Positions 1-6,408 of a stretch of DNA of 12,205 bases are shown here, piece by piece. The translations under genes were made by a program, and so were the position numbers. The notes beneath the pieces were generated by a model. That model had not been told where the DNA came from. It ran no database searches and worked only from the letters and a program-made list of their open reading frames with translations. This DNA is from an uncultured beta proteobacterium (GTDB lineage: Bacteria > Pseudomonadota > Gammaproteobacteria > Burkholderiales > Burkholderiaceae), in the NCBI GenBank assembly GCA_903845455.1, contig CAIMXN010000204.1:1-12205 (forward strand), read 5' to 3'. Numbering within the stretch: the stretch's first letter is position 1; each line of letters starts with the position of its first letter.

Positions 1-1608
1 CGTATTCCGCAAGAAGTATTGAGTCGAGAAGGTATGAAAGCTTGGCTCAAAAAGTCTGACGCTAGCGTTGATAAGCCGGATGCCCAGTTGCGTTTGGCCA
101 AAGCAGATTTGATGCGCCACGAGGCTGCTGGTATTACGGTTGATCGCTATCCTAAAAAGATGGTGGTTGGCGGTACGGAATTAGGGATGACTTATCACTT
201 CGAACCAGGTAGCCCCAAAGATGGCGTGACCCTAGTGGTTCCCTTGACGCTGTTAAATCAGGTAGATGGACGCCGTTGCGAATGGCTAGTGCCAGGCATG
301 TGTGAAGAAAAGACCTTGTTGCTACTAAAGTCTTTGCCGCAAAAATTACGGCGTCATTGCGTGCCATTACCTGAGTACGCCAAGTCTTTTCTGGAGCGTA
401 TGCTTGCAGAGAAGCGTTTTGGGATTGGGGATTACTTGGATAGCTTGATTGCGGATATTCGTAAGGAAAAGGGTTTGGAGATCAAGCGTACTGACTTTAG
501 ACCCGAAGCACTGCCAGCGCACTCTTCAATGAACTATCGCCTGATTGATGAACACGGCCGGCAACTTGATGTAGAGCGCAATCTTGCGCGCTTGCGTGCC
601 GAATATGGCGAGACGGCTAGAAGTGCATTTCAGGCGATTGCCCAAGAAGCCGCACAGCTTGAGTTAGCTACTGATGGCACGATCAAAAAACAGCTTGGTA
701 CCCCAAGTAAAGCGGCAGGAGATCTCGTTCGCAAAGTAGAGCAGGGCGGATACAAATCTTGGGACTTTGGTGAACTGCCAGAAACTTTAGAGATTCAAAA
801 GGGTAATCACACTTTATTTGGTTATCCTGCCTTGGTTGATCGCGGTGATACCTGTGACCTAGAAGTGTTTGATGATCTGCTGGAAGCGAGAAGGCATCAT
901 TGGCAAGGCTTGCGTCGCCTATTTTCAATTGCGAATAAAGAAGCCCTCAAGGCCTTACAAAAGCAGTTGCCTGGCCTTCGTGAATTAGGTCTCTTATTTA
1001 TTAATGTGGGTTCTGTTGATGATTTGATAGAACAGATTCTGAATTTGGCAGTGGAACGTGCCTTTTTATTGGAGCCATTACCCAGTAGTGCCACTCAGTT
1101 CGAGGCGCGCCTGCAAGAAGGTAAACCTCGTTTAGCACTGATTGCTCAAGAGATTTCTCGTCATGCACTTAATGCCCTGCAGGCATACGCTGACTTGCAA
1201 AAGAAACTGCCTCAAGCAAAAGCAGTCTCTGCAGCAGCGCATGCGGATATGCAGGCTCAAATAAGTGGCTTAATTTTCCCCAAGTTTGTTTCTGAGATTC
1301 CTTATGGCCAGCTCGTGCATTTACCCCGTTATTTAAAAGGGGTAGCGATGAGGATTGATAAGTTGCGTACCAACCCAAGTCGTGATGCTCAATGCCAAAA
1401 AGATTGGGAATCGGTATCTCGCCCCTGGCAAAAGTTACTTCAGGGCTCTAAGGGCTCGGCCTCTTATGCCATGGTAGAGGATCAAGGATTGCAAGACTTC
1501 CGCTGGCAGCTCGAAGAGTTGAGAGTCGCTTTATACGCACAAGAGCTAAAAACCCCAACGCCAATGTCCTTAAAGCGCCTTGAAAAGGTTCTGGCAAGCT
1601 TGCGATAG
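1..1608 (+). CDS. hrpA: ATP-dependent RNA helicase HrpA, C-terminal part (cut by left edge)
   Basis: The frame is open from base 1, so this is the last 535 residues of a longer protein; family members are about 1,300 residues. The DEAH helicase motifs would lie upstream of the window. What is visible is the HrpA-specific C-terminal region (DUF3418 type). It has the stretch GMTYHFEPGSPKDGVTL, followed by the LVPG and LPQKLRRHCVP segments, then MNYRLIDEHGRQL and, near the end, HLPRYLKGVAMRIDKL. HrpA helicases are cytosolic DEAH-box enzymes; E. coli HrpA has been linked to mRNA processing and to rescue of stalled ribosomes. The TTG at 19 and the ATG at 34 are internal codons, not starts. No clear terminator follows the TAG at 1606-1608. 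Identification is by recognition of the C-terminal family pattern. Confidence 0.9.
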   Translation, partial: RIPQEVLSREGMKAWLKKSDASVDKPDAQLRLAKADLMRHEAAGITVDRYPKKMVVGGTELGMTYHFEPGSPKDGVTLVVPLTLLNQVDGRRCEWLVPGMCEEKTLLLLKSLPQKLRRHCVPLPEYAKSFLERMLAEKRFGIGDYLDSLIADIRKEKGLEIKRTDFRPEALPAHSSMNYRLIDEHGRQLDVERNLARLRAEYGETARSAFQAIAQEAAQLELATDGTIKKQLGTPSKAAGDLVRKVEQGGYKSWDFGELPETLEIQKGNHTLFGYPALVDRGDTCDLEVFDDLLEARRHHWQGLRRLFSIANKEALKALQKQLPGLRELGLLFINVGSVDDLIEQILNLAVERAFLLEPLPSSATQFEARLQEGKPRLALIAQEISRHALNALQAYADLQKKLPQAKAVSAAAHADMQAQISGLIFPKFVSEIPYGQLVHLPRYLKGVAMRIDKLRTNPSRDAQCQKDWESVSRPWQKLLQGSKGSASYAMVEDQGLQDFRWQLEELRVALYAQELKTPTPMSLKRLEKVLASLR

Positions 1609-1655
1609 GTCAAATCTTTGGCTGTGGGGTCGATGTTGCCCCCCTGTGAATTGCT

Positions 1656-1661
1656 TACAAT
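1656..1661 (+). promoter_or_regulatory. Possible -10 element for a leaderless transcript
   Basis: TACAAT matches the sigma-70 -10 consensus at five of six positions and lies exactly 5 nt before the ATG at 1667. That would put the transcription start at or within one base of the start codon. No Shine-Dalgarno sequence is present between it and the ATG (only GGGGT). No convincing -35 box is seen at 16-18 bp spacing, so the call is tentative. Confidence 0.4.
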
Positions 1662-1666
1662 GGGGT

Positions 1667-2680
1667 ATGTACACATTTCATCAGAATCATCGTTTTCATG
1701 GTCTTGCGGCTAGTATTTCCCTAGTCCTGATTACTTATTTCCCTCTCATTTCTGCTCAAACAGCGCCAGCAGAACCCAAACTCGCCATTGTTCTCAATTC
1801 GGCTGAGGCGAGCGTAAGTTTGATTGATATGCAAGCCAGAAAGGTGATCAAAACCATTCCGGTGGGTAAAGAACCCCACCATCTCATGATCACGCCAGAT
1901 CAAAAGACCTTGTTGATTGCGAATGCTGCGGGCAATGATGTGGTGCTCATGAATCCAGTGAATGGCGAACTTACCGGAAGAATTCCTGACATTATTGATC
2001 CATACCAAATTGGCTATTCACCGGATCACAAATGGTTCATTGCAAATGGCAATCGCTTAGATCGCGTGGATATTTATGCCGCTGATAGCGCCAATTTAAA
2101 ACTCGCTAAAACGATTAAGCTTGGCAAGACACCGAGTCATATTGCCTATACATCTGATAGTAAAACGGCTTTCATCACACTGCAGGATTCGAGTGAATTA
2201 GCTGCCATTGATTTAGCGACGCAGACCGTTCTTTGGAAAATGCCAACAGGTAGTACTCCAGCAGGCTTGTGGATGACGCCAGGGGATCAGTATTTGCTAG
2301 TGGGCATTACGGGTGAAGATAATGTTCAAGTGATCGATTGGAAAAATCGTAAAGAAGTGAAACGTATTTTTACTGGCAAAGGCGCTCATAACTTCCGACC
2401 TTTGGGTGATAAGAAGTCTGTTTTCTTGAGTAATCGCATCGCATCGACAATCAGCTTAATCAATATGCAGACTTTGGAAAAAGTGGGTGATATTACTGGG
2501 CTGCCTGCTGGTCCTGATGATATGGAGATCACGCCAGATGGCAAAACCATGTGGGTGACATTTCGTTTTGCCAAGAAAGTAGGTGTAATTGATATTCCCA
2601 CCATGAAACTCATTGCCACCATCCCCGTTGGCAAATCTCCTCATGGGGTTTTCTTTACGCCACGCGCCGCCTGGGAATAA
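1667..2680 (+). CDS. Exported YncE-like beta-propeller protein (YVTN/cytochrome D1-type repeats)
   Basis: The 337-residue protein begins with a signal peptide: a basic/polar start, a hydrophobic core around residues 13-28 (LAASISLVLITYFPLI), and a likely SA|QT cleavage after residue 30, so it should be periplasmic. The rest is a chain of beta-propeller blades. Repeated units pair a V.LID element with IPVG..PH and TPDG(K) turns, for example KTIPVGKEPHHLMITPDQKT near the start and ATIPVGKSPHGVFFTP near the end, so the propeller probably closes. No CXXCH haem motif is present, so it is not a cytochrome. The family generally binds ligands or proteins, and no substrate can be named. An upstream in-frame ATG at 1580 would overlap hrpA and bury the signal peptide behind a 29-residue Cys/Trp-rich extension, so I chose 1667. 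The gene abuts the deacetylase gene with no gap. Confidence 0.85.
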   Translation: MYTFHQNHRFHGLAASISLVLITYFPLISAQTAPAEPKLAIVLNSAEASVSLIDMQARKVIKTIPVGKEPHHLMITPDQKTLLIANAAGNDVVLMNPVNGELTGRIPDIIDPYQIGYSPDHKWFIANGNRLDRVDIYAADSANLKLAKTIKLGKTPSHIAYTSDSKTAFITLQDSSELAAIDLATQTVLWKMPTGSTPAGLWMTPGDQYLLVGITGEDNVQVIDWKNRKEVKRIFTGKGAHNFRPLGDKKSVFLSNRIASTISLINMQTLEKVGDITGLPAGPDDMEITPDGKTMWVTFRFAKKVGVIDIPTMKLIATIPVGKSPHGVFFTPRAAWE

Positions 2681-3460
2681 ATGCCTGATTCATTATTTGC
2701 CCAAGGTGCCCGAGGTTTTTTTGCCTGCATCATTTCTATAACTTGTTCTTTTCCAGTCTTGGCTCAGACTGATGCTTGTAAAAAGACGGTTTACCTAAGT
2801 TTTGATACCGGCAATATGTCTGTAGCGCAAATTGTGGCAGATGTACTGAATCGACAGAACGTGAAAGCGACATTTTTCTTGGCGAATGAAAAAACCAGTC
2901 GCGGCGATTTTTCTTTAGATGATTCTTGGAAGACTTATTGGCAAGATCGTTTACGCGAAGGTCATCATTTCGGTAGTCATACTTATGATCATGTTTACTT
3001 TATAAAAAATGGGCCTAATCAGGAAGTATTTGAGAAACCCCAGTTTGGTCCTAAAGCGGGAGTAAGCATGCTCTATAACGAGGCGAGTTTTTGTAGAGAA
3101 ATTCAACGGGTCGATGAGCGCTTTAAGGAGTTAACTGGGGCATCGATTGATAAAATTTGGCGCGCTCCGGGCGGTAAAACTTCTCCGCGTTTGATTAATA
3201 TCGGTAATCAATGCGGCTATCAACATATTGCCTGGCATGAGGCTGGGTTTTTGGGTGATGAACTGAGTTCACTATTGCATTCAAATAAAGCCTTGCTGGA
3301 TAAAGCCAGTCGCAATCTTCAGGATGGGGATATCACGATGGCGCATTTGGGAATTTGGTCTAGAAAAGATCCATGGGCCCCAGTAGTGCTGGAGCAATTG
3401 ATTATTAACTTGAAGCATCGTGGATTTTGTTTTGGAACTCTGCCAAAGCAAGCCAAATAA
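2681..3460 (+). CDS. Exported polysaccharide deacetylase-like protein (NodB/CE4), variant metal site
   Basis: The 259-residue protein has an N-terminal signal peptide (hydrophobic residues 13-27, likely cleavage VLA|QT after residue 28). Most NodB-fold motifs are in order. Motif 1 is SFDTG (40-44); motif 2 is H100-TYD-H104, the HxxxH metal pair; motif 3 is RAPGG (161-165); Trp185 fits motif 4; and AHLG with His222 fits motif 5. Family enzymes remove acetyl groups from N-acetylglucosamine polymers or peptidoglycan using Asp-His-His metal coordination. Here the first Asp of FDDG (the catalytic base, D42) is kept, but the second, a metal ligand, is Thr43. Activity may therefore be altered or lost, and the substrate is unknown. 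The ATG directly follows the TAA of the propeller gene, in the same frame and with only a weak GGGA upstream, which suggests translational coupling. Confidence 0.83.
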   Translation: MPDSLFAQGARGFFACIISITCSFPVLAQTDACKKTVYLSFDTGNMSVAQIVADVLNRQNVKATFFLANEKTSRGDFSLDDSWKTYWQDRLREGHHFGSHTYDHVYFIKNGPNQEVFEKPQFGPKAGVSMLYNEASFCREIQRVDERFKELTGASIDKIWRAPGGKTSPRLINIGNQCGYQHIAWHEAGFLGDELSSLLHSNKALLDKASRNLQDGDITMAHLGIWSRKDPWAPVVLEQLIINLKHRGFCFGTLPKQAK

Positions 3461-3462
3461 GC

Positions 3463-3468
3463 CACAAT
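3463..3468 (+). promoter_or_regulatory. Possible -10 element for a leaderless transcript
   Basis: CACAAT lies exactly 5 nt before the ATG at 3474, the same geometry as the TACAAT before 1667. CTGCCA at 3440-3445 is a four-of-six match to the -35 consensus with 17-bp spacing. No Shine-Dalgarno sequence precedes the ATG (AAGAC only). This is weak sequence evidence for a near-leaderless promoter overlapping the end of the deacetylase gene. Confidence 0.35.
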
Positions 3469-3473
3469 AAGAC

Positions 3474-4454
3474 ATGGATTTCAGCTTAATCACAACCCCG
3501 ATATCTTCGGCATACGCTAGCGTGCAAGAGTTCTTGTTCGGTAATGTGCTTGCGCCGATTTTGTATCAATTTAACCTCATGGGTTGGGCAGAAGATGTCT
3601 TTGATGGATTGGATTGGTTTTTATTTGGCTGCATCCAGATTATTCTCATTCTGTTTGTTCTTAGAGTTTGGGAACGGCTGGCACCTGCTGAAACCCAAGA
3701 GCGTTTTTCTAAAGCAACAACAGCCGATGTGATTTACACCTTATTTCATCGACTAGGTATTTTTCATGGGCTAATCTTTATTGCTTTATCAGGCTTCTTT
3801 TTTGAAGTCGATTCAATCTTGCATGACTTTCGCTTTGCACGTCTGAATGTGGAATCTTGGTGGCCATCAGTGACATCAATTCCTTTGGTAAGTTTCTTGA
3901 TTTATCTCGTCTTACTTGATCTAGTTGAATATTTATATCACCGAGCCTCACATACTTTTAACTGGTGGTGGCAATTGCATTCATTGCATCACAGTCAAAC
4001 AGTCATGACTGCGTGGTCAGATAATCGCAGCCATATTCTGGATGACATCTTACGGGCGGTTGTGTTCGCACTCTTTGCCTTATTGTTTGGTGTTTCCCCT
4101 GGTCAATTTATTGCCCTGGTGGTTGTCGGTCAATTTATTCAAAGTTGGCAACATGCCAATCTCAAAGTAAATCTGGGTAGATTTCAGTATTTCTTAATAT
4201 CCCCGATGTTTCATCGTATGCATCACGCTGTTGGCTATGGTCATGAAGCGATAGGCAAGCCGGGCGTATTGGGTGGCTGTAATTTTGGCATTCTATTTCC
4301 TTGGTGGGATCTGTTATTGAAAACGGCAACTTTCCCCAAAGAAATTTATCCAACGGGTGTGAGAGGCTTATCGGTCTCGAACAATCTTTTTACACAACAA
4401 TGGCAATGTTTATTACTCTCGCTCAGAGAGATCAATAAATCACTGCGCAAGTAG
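3474..4454 (+). CDS. Sterol desaturase / fatty acid hydroxylase family membrane protein
   Basis: This 326-residue membrane protein carries the full histidine-cluster signature of the di-iron fatty-acid-hydroxylase superfamily: HRASH (156-160), HSLHH (169-173), an intervening QHAN with His227, and HRMHH (247-251). Several hydrophobic segments precede and separate the clusters, for instance around FLFGCIQIILILFVLRV near residue 50-65, FHGLIFIALSGFFF, and IPLVSFLIYLVLLDLVEY just before the first cluster. The histidines would face the cytoplasm and bind two irons for an O2-dependent hydroxylation or desaturation of a lipid. The actual substrate (fatty acid, hopanoid, carotenoid or other) cannot be read from the sequence. 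The ATG lies 13 nt after the deacetylase stop. There is no recognisable ribosome binding site, in contrast to the next gene. Confidence 0.87.
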   Translation: MDFSLITTPISSAYASVQEFLFGNVLAPILYQFNLMGWAEDVFDGLDWFLFGCIQIILILFVLRVWERLAPAETQERFSKATTADVIYTLFHRLGIFHGLIFIALSGFFFEVDSILHDFRFARLNVESWWPSVTSIPLVSFLIYLVLLDLVEYLYHRASHTFNWWWQLHSLHHSQTVMTAWSDNRSHILDDILRAVVFALFALLFGVSPGQFIALVVVGQFIQSWQHANLKVNLGRFQYFLISPMFHRMHHAVGYGHEAIGKPGVLGGCNFGILFPWWDLLLKTATFPKEIYPTGVRGLSVSNNLFTQQWQCLLLSLREINKSLRK

Positions 4455-4485
4455 AGCAGTTCTCACTTCATATATAAGGAGTTTT

Positions 4486-5355
4486 ATGGAAGGCCTACAA
4501 ACAGTGATTAAATCGTTTGGCTTAGCGCTCGTAGGCTCGATGCACCCTCGCATGATGTGGTTAAGCTTTCGCCCATTTCTGATTGTTTCAGTCTTGTGGG
4601 GATGCTTGATTTGGCTGACCTGGACGCCCGCTCTTGAAATCCTGAGTATTTTTCTGACAACATCCATGTTTACGAGTTGGATTCAAGATGGCTTAATCTG
4701 GGCTGGGTTTGAAAATGCGCGCGCCTGGATTGCCCCCTTATTTTTCGTCATGCTGCTTATCCCCCTGATCTGTATTAGCTTATTAGTCCTGATCGCTTTT
4801 ACAACGGTACCTGCCATTGTCAATTCGGTTGCTCGTCAATCTGCCTATAAAGATTTGGAATGCAGAAGAGGCGGCGGTCTATTCGGAAGTATTGTTCACA
4901 CCCTATGGTCTGCCTTGATTTGTTTAGCGCTGGTGATGCTAACGCTACCCGTTTGGTGGTTGCCGCCATTGGTTGCGGTATTGCCCCCCTTACTTTGGGG
5001 TTGGTTGACTATGCGCTTGATGTCTTATGACGTGTTAGCAAAACATGCTAGCGTAGAAGAGCGCGATCTTTTACTTGAGAAATATCGCTGGTCTTTATTC
5101 TCGATGGGCATTACTGCTGGTTTATTGGGTGCTGTGCCCACTTTCTTTTGGGCAACTTCTGCATTGGCGCTGGTGTTGTTTCCGATCGTCAGTTTTGTAG
5201 CACTGTGGGTCTATTCGCTGATCTTTGTTTTTGCCGCACTGTGGTTCACTCATTTCTTATTGGCAGCATTAAAAGATTTACGAGGCGAACAATTAGAAAA
5301 ATTACTGACAGTACAAACGCGTGTTATTGAATCGGAGCTTCCATATCATGGTTGA
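4486..5355 (+). CDS. EI24/CysZ-like integral membrane protein
   Basis: This 289-residue protein is very hydrophobic, with membrane segments at roughly residues 31-48, 83-107, 132-172 (probably two, split by a Pro/Trp-rich turn) and 203-264 (probably two or three). The loop YKDLECRRGGGLFGSI between the second and third segments and the overall pattern fit the EI24 domain family. That family includes the sulfate transporter CysZ. Most betaproteobacterial members with this size are annotated only as EI24-domain proteins, and sulfate transport is not shown here. A good Shine-Dalgarno AAGGAG (4476-4481) sits 4 nt before the ATG. The stop overlaps the start of the next gene by 8 nt (ATGGTTGA), so the two are likely translated together. 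Confidence 0.75.
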   Translation: MEGLQTVIKSFGLALVGSMHPRMMWLSFRPFLIVSVLWGCLIWLTWTPALEILSIFLTTSMFTSWIQDGLIWAGFENARAWIAPLFFVMLLIPLICISLLVLIAFTTVPAIVNSVARQSAYKDLECRRGGGLFGSIVHTLWSALICLALVMLTLPVWWLPPLVAVLPPLLWGWLTMRLMSYDVLAKHASVEERDLLLEKYRWSLFSMGITAGLLGAVPTFFWATSALALVLFPIVSFVALWVYSLIFVFAALWFTHFLLAALKDLRGEQLEKLLTVQTRVIESELPYHG

Positions 5356-6208
5356 AGGAGTAAAAACAGTTTCTATCGATGTCCCAGCAAGCACCGCACG
5401 ACGCTTCGGTTTAATTGTGATTGGTGATGAGATCTTATCTGGTCGTCGTCAAGATAAGCATTTAAGCAAACTGATTGAACTCTTGAGTGAGAGGGGTTTG
5501 AGCCTTTCTTGGGCAAGGTATCTTGCTGATGATCCTGAGCAAATTACGGCCACTTTGAAAGACAGTTTTGCCAGCGGGGATGTGGTCTTTAGTACCGGTG
5601 GTATTGGCGCCACTCCAGACGATCACACACGTCAATGTGCTGCTTTGGCCTTAGGAACCAAAACGCAATTACATCCCACTGCCAGAGAGCTCATTGCGGG
5701 ACGGATTCAGTCGATGGCAGAGGGCGATCCCATCAAAGCTGATCTCAACACTGCCGAGAATCAACATCGCTTCAAAATGGGGGAGTTTCCGCTAGGTAGT
5801 GATGTCATCCCCAATCCTTACAATCAAATTCCGGGATTTAGGATTAGAGAGCATCACTTTGTACCTGGATTTCCAGTGATGGCAGCACCCATGATGGCTT
5901 GGTGCCTAGATACTCACTACAAAGATCTTTTCCATCAAGAAAACTGGGCAGAGCAGAGCTTCATTGTTCCCAAGGGGGTTGAGTCCACTTTGACTCCGCT
6001 GATGGAGCGGATTGAGGCTAGTTTTCCTGGGGTGAAGGTCTTTAGCCTACCGTCTGTAGGCGATCATTCTAGGGGTGGCGTATTCGCCGAGCGACATATT
6101 GAGTTGGGCATCAAAGGGAACGCTAATCTCCTAGAAAGTGCCTGGAGCGCCCTGAGAACGGGCACGCAGGCGCTAGGTTATGAAATTCATGACTTGGACC
6201 AAGTCTAG
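5348..6208 (+). CDS. Stand-alone MoaB/Mog-domain protein, CinA N-terminal-like (competence/damage-inducible protein A family)
   Basis: The protein has 286 residues. The molybdopterin-binding (MoCF) fold runs from about residue 19: GLIVIGDEILSGRRQD (21-35) is the first signature, and STGGIGATPDDHT (82-94) is the Gly-rich nucleotide/pterin-binding loop followed by the conserved Asp pair. The rest matches the middle domain of CinA-type proteins. The amidohydrolase domain found at the C-terminus of full CinA is absent. Family members include pyrophosphatases acting on ADP-ribose or related nucleotides and molybdenum-cofactor proteins, so the reaction here is open. The GTG at 5321 is a longer option. 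I prefer the ATG at 5348 because CGGAG (5333-5337) precedes it and it makes the common short overlap with the EI24 gene. The stop lies only 2 nt before the first NtrC-like palindrome. Confidence 0.8.
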   Translation: MVEGVKTVSIDVPASTARRFGLIVIGDEILSGRRQDKHLSKLIELLSERGLSLSWARYLADDPEQITATLKDSFASGDVVFSTGGIGATPDDHTRQCAALALGTKTQLHPTARELIAGRIQSMAEGDPIKADLNTAENQHRFKMGEFPLGSDVIPNPYNQIPGFRIREHHFVPGFPVMAAPMMAWCLDTHYKDLFHQENWAEQSFIVPKGVESTLTPLMERIEASFPGVKVFSLPSVGDHSRGGVFAERHIELGIKGNANLLESAWSALRTGTQALGYEIHDLDQV

Positions 6209-6210
6209 GA

Positions 6211-6227
6211 AGCACTACTTTAGTGCA
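6211..6227 (+). promoter_or_regulatory. NtrC-binding site 1 upstream of glnA (predicted)
   Basis: GCACTACTTTAGTGC (6212-6226) is a perfect inverted repeat of GCACTA around a 3-nt centre. It has the spacing GCAC-N7-GTGC of the enterobacterial NtrC site (consensus TGCACY-N5-RGTGCA) and ends in the consensus A. The centre at 6219 is about 135 bp upstream of the start expected from the sigma-54-like element. It is followed by a poor T-tract, so I do not read it as a terminator for the preceding gene. Confidence 0.75.
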
Positions 6228-6261
6228 TTTAGCCGTTTTCCTGCTGTAGGAAGGTCATTTG

Positions 6262-6278
6262 AGCACTTAAATAGTGCA
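6262..6278 (+). promoter_or_regulatory. NtrC-binding site 2 upstream of glnA (predicted)
   Basis: GCACTTAAATAGTGC (6263-6277) repeats the GCAC-N7-GTGC pattern of site 1 with one mismatched pair inside the palindrome. The two centres are 51 bp apart, close to five helical turns, which places both dimers on roughly the same face of the DNA. This is the arrangement expected of an enhancer where NtrC assembles into an oligomer. An AATAAT overlapping its downstream edge (6278-6283) could be part of a secondary sigma-70 promoter, but no -35 partner is clear. Confidence 0.72.
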
Positions 6279-6327
6279 ATAATCAGGTATCCCACTTGTT
6301 TGCTTCAGTAAATTACCTACATCCATT

Positions 6328-6342
6328 AGGCATATTTGGTGC
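6328..6342 (+). promoter_or_regulatory. Candidate sigma-54 promoter of glnA
   Basis: AGGCATATTTGGTGC has the invariant GG and GC dinucleotides separated by exactly 10 bp and matches TGGCACG-N4-TTGC at 7 of 11 informative positions. Transcription would begin near 6353, leaving a leader of about 55 nt before the ATG and placing the two NtrC-like sites near -84 and -135. That architecture resembles E. coli glnAp2 (sites near -108 and -140). The match is imperfect, so the call rests mainly on geometry. Confidence 0.45.
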
Positions 6343-6408
6343 CTGAAATGAACAAGAGTGTATGCCTTAAGTTTTGAATTCCAAATTTAGTTAATAAAGG
6401 AGAGTTGC

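Noticed and set aside
1625..1644. GGGG/CCCC short hairpin after hrpA as a terminator
   Set aside because: Only a four-pair stem with a large loop and no T-run after it.
1580..1666. Upstream ATG giving the propeller protein 29 extra N-terminal residues
   Set aside because: It overlaps hrpA, adds a Cys/Trp-rich stretch before a clean signal peptide, and has no supporting ribosome binding site. The ATG at 1667 fits an exported protein.
4471..4477. TATATAA as a -10 box for the EI24 gene
   Set aside because: It overlaps the Shine-Dalgarno AAGGAG, so transcription from it would remove the ribosome binding site, and no -35 box is evident.
5321..5347. GTG start for the MoaB/CinA-like gene
   Set aside because: It lengthens the overlap with the EI24 gene to 35 nt and adds residues outside the fold. 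The ATG at 5348 has a GGAG upstream and a typical short overlap.
6191..6205. GACTTGG-A-CCAAGTC palindrome as a terminator or operator
   Set aside because: It lies within the last codons of the MoaB/CinA-like gene, has no T-run, and does not match the NtrC consensus. Probably chance.
6337..6351. Alternative sigma-54 promoter TTGGTGC…TGA
   Set aside because: Good -24 box but the -12 element reads GA instead of GC. The overlapping candidate at 6328-6342 keeps both invariant dinucleotides.
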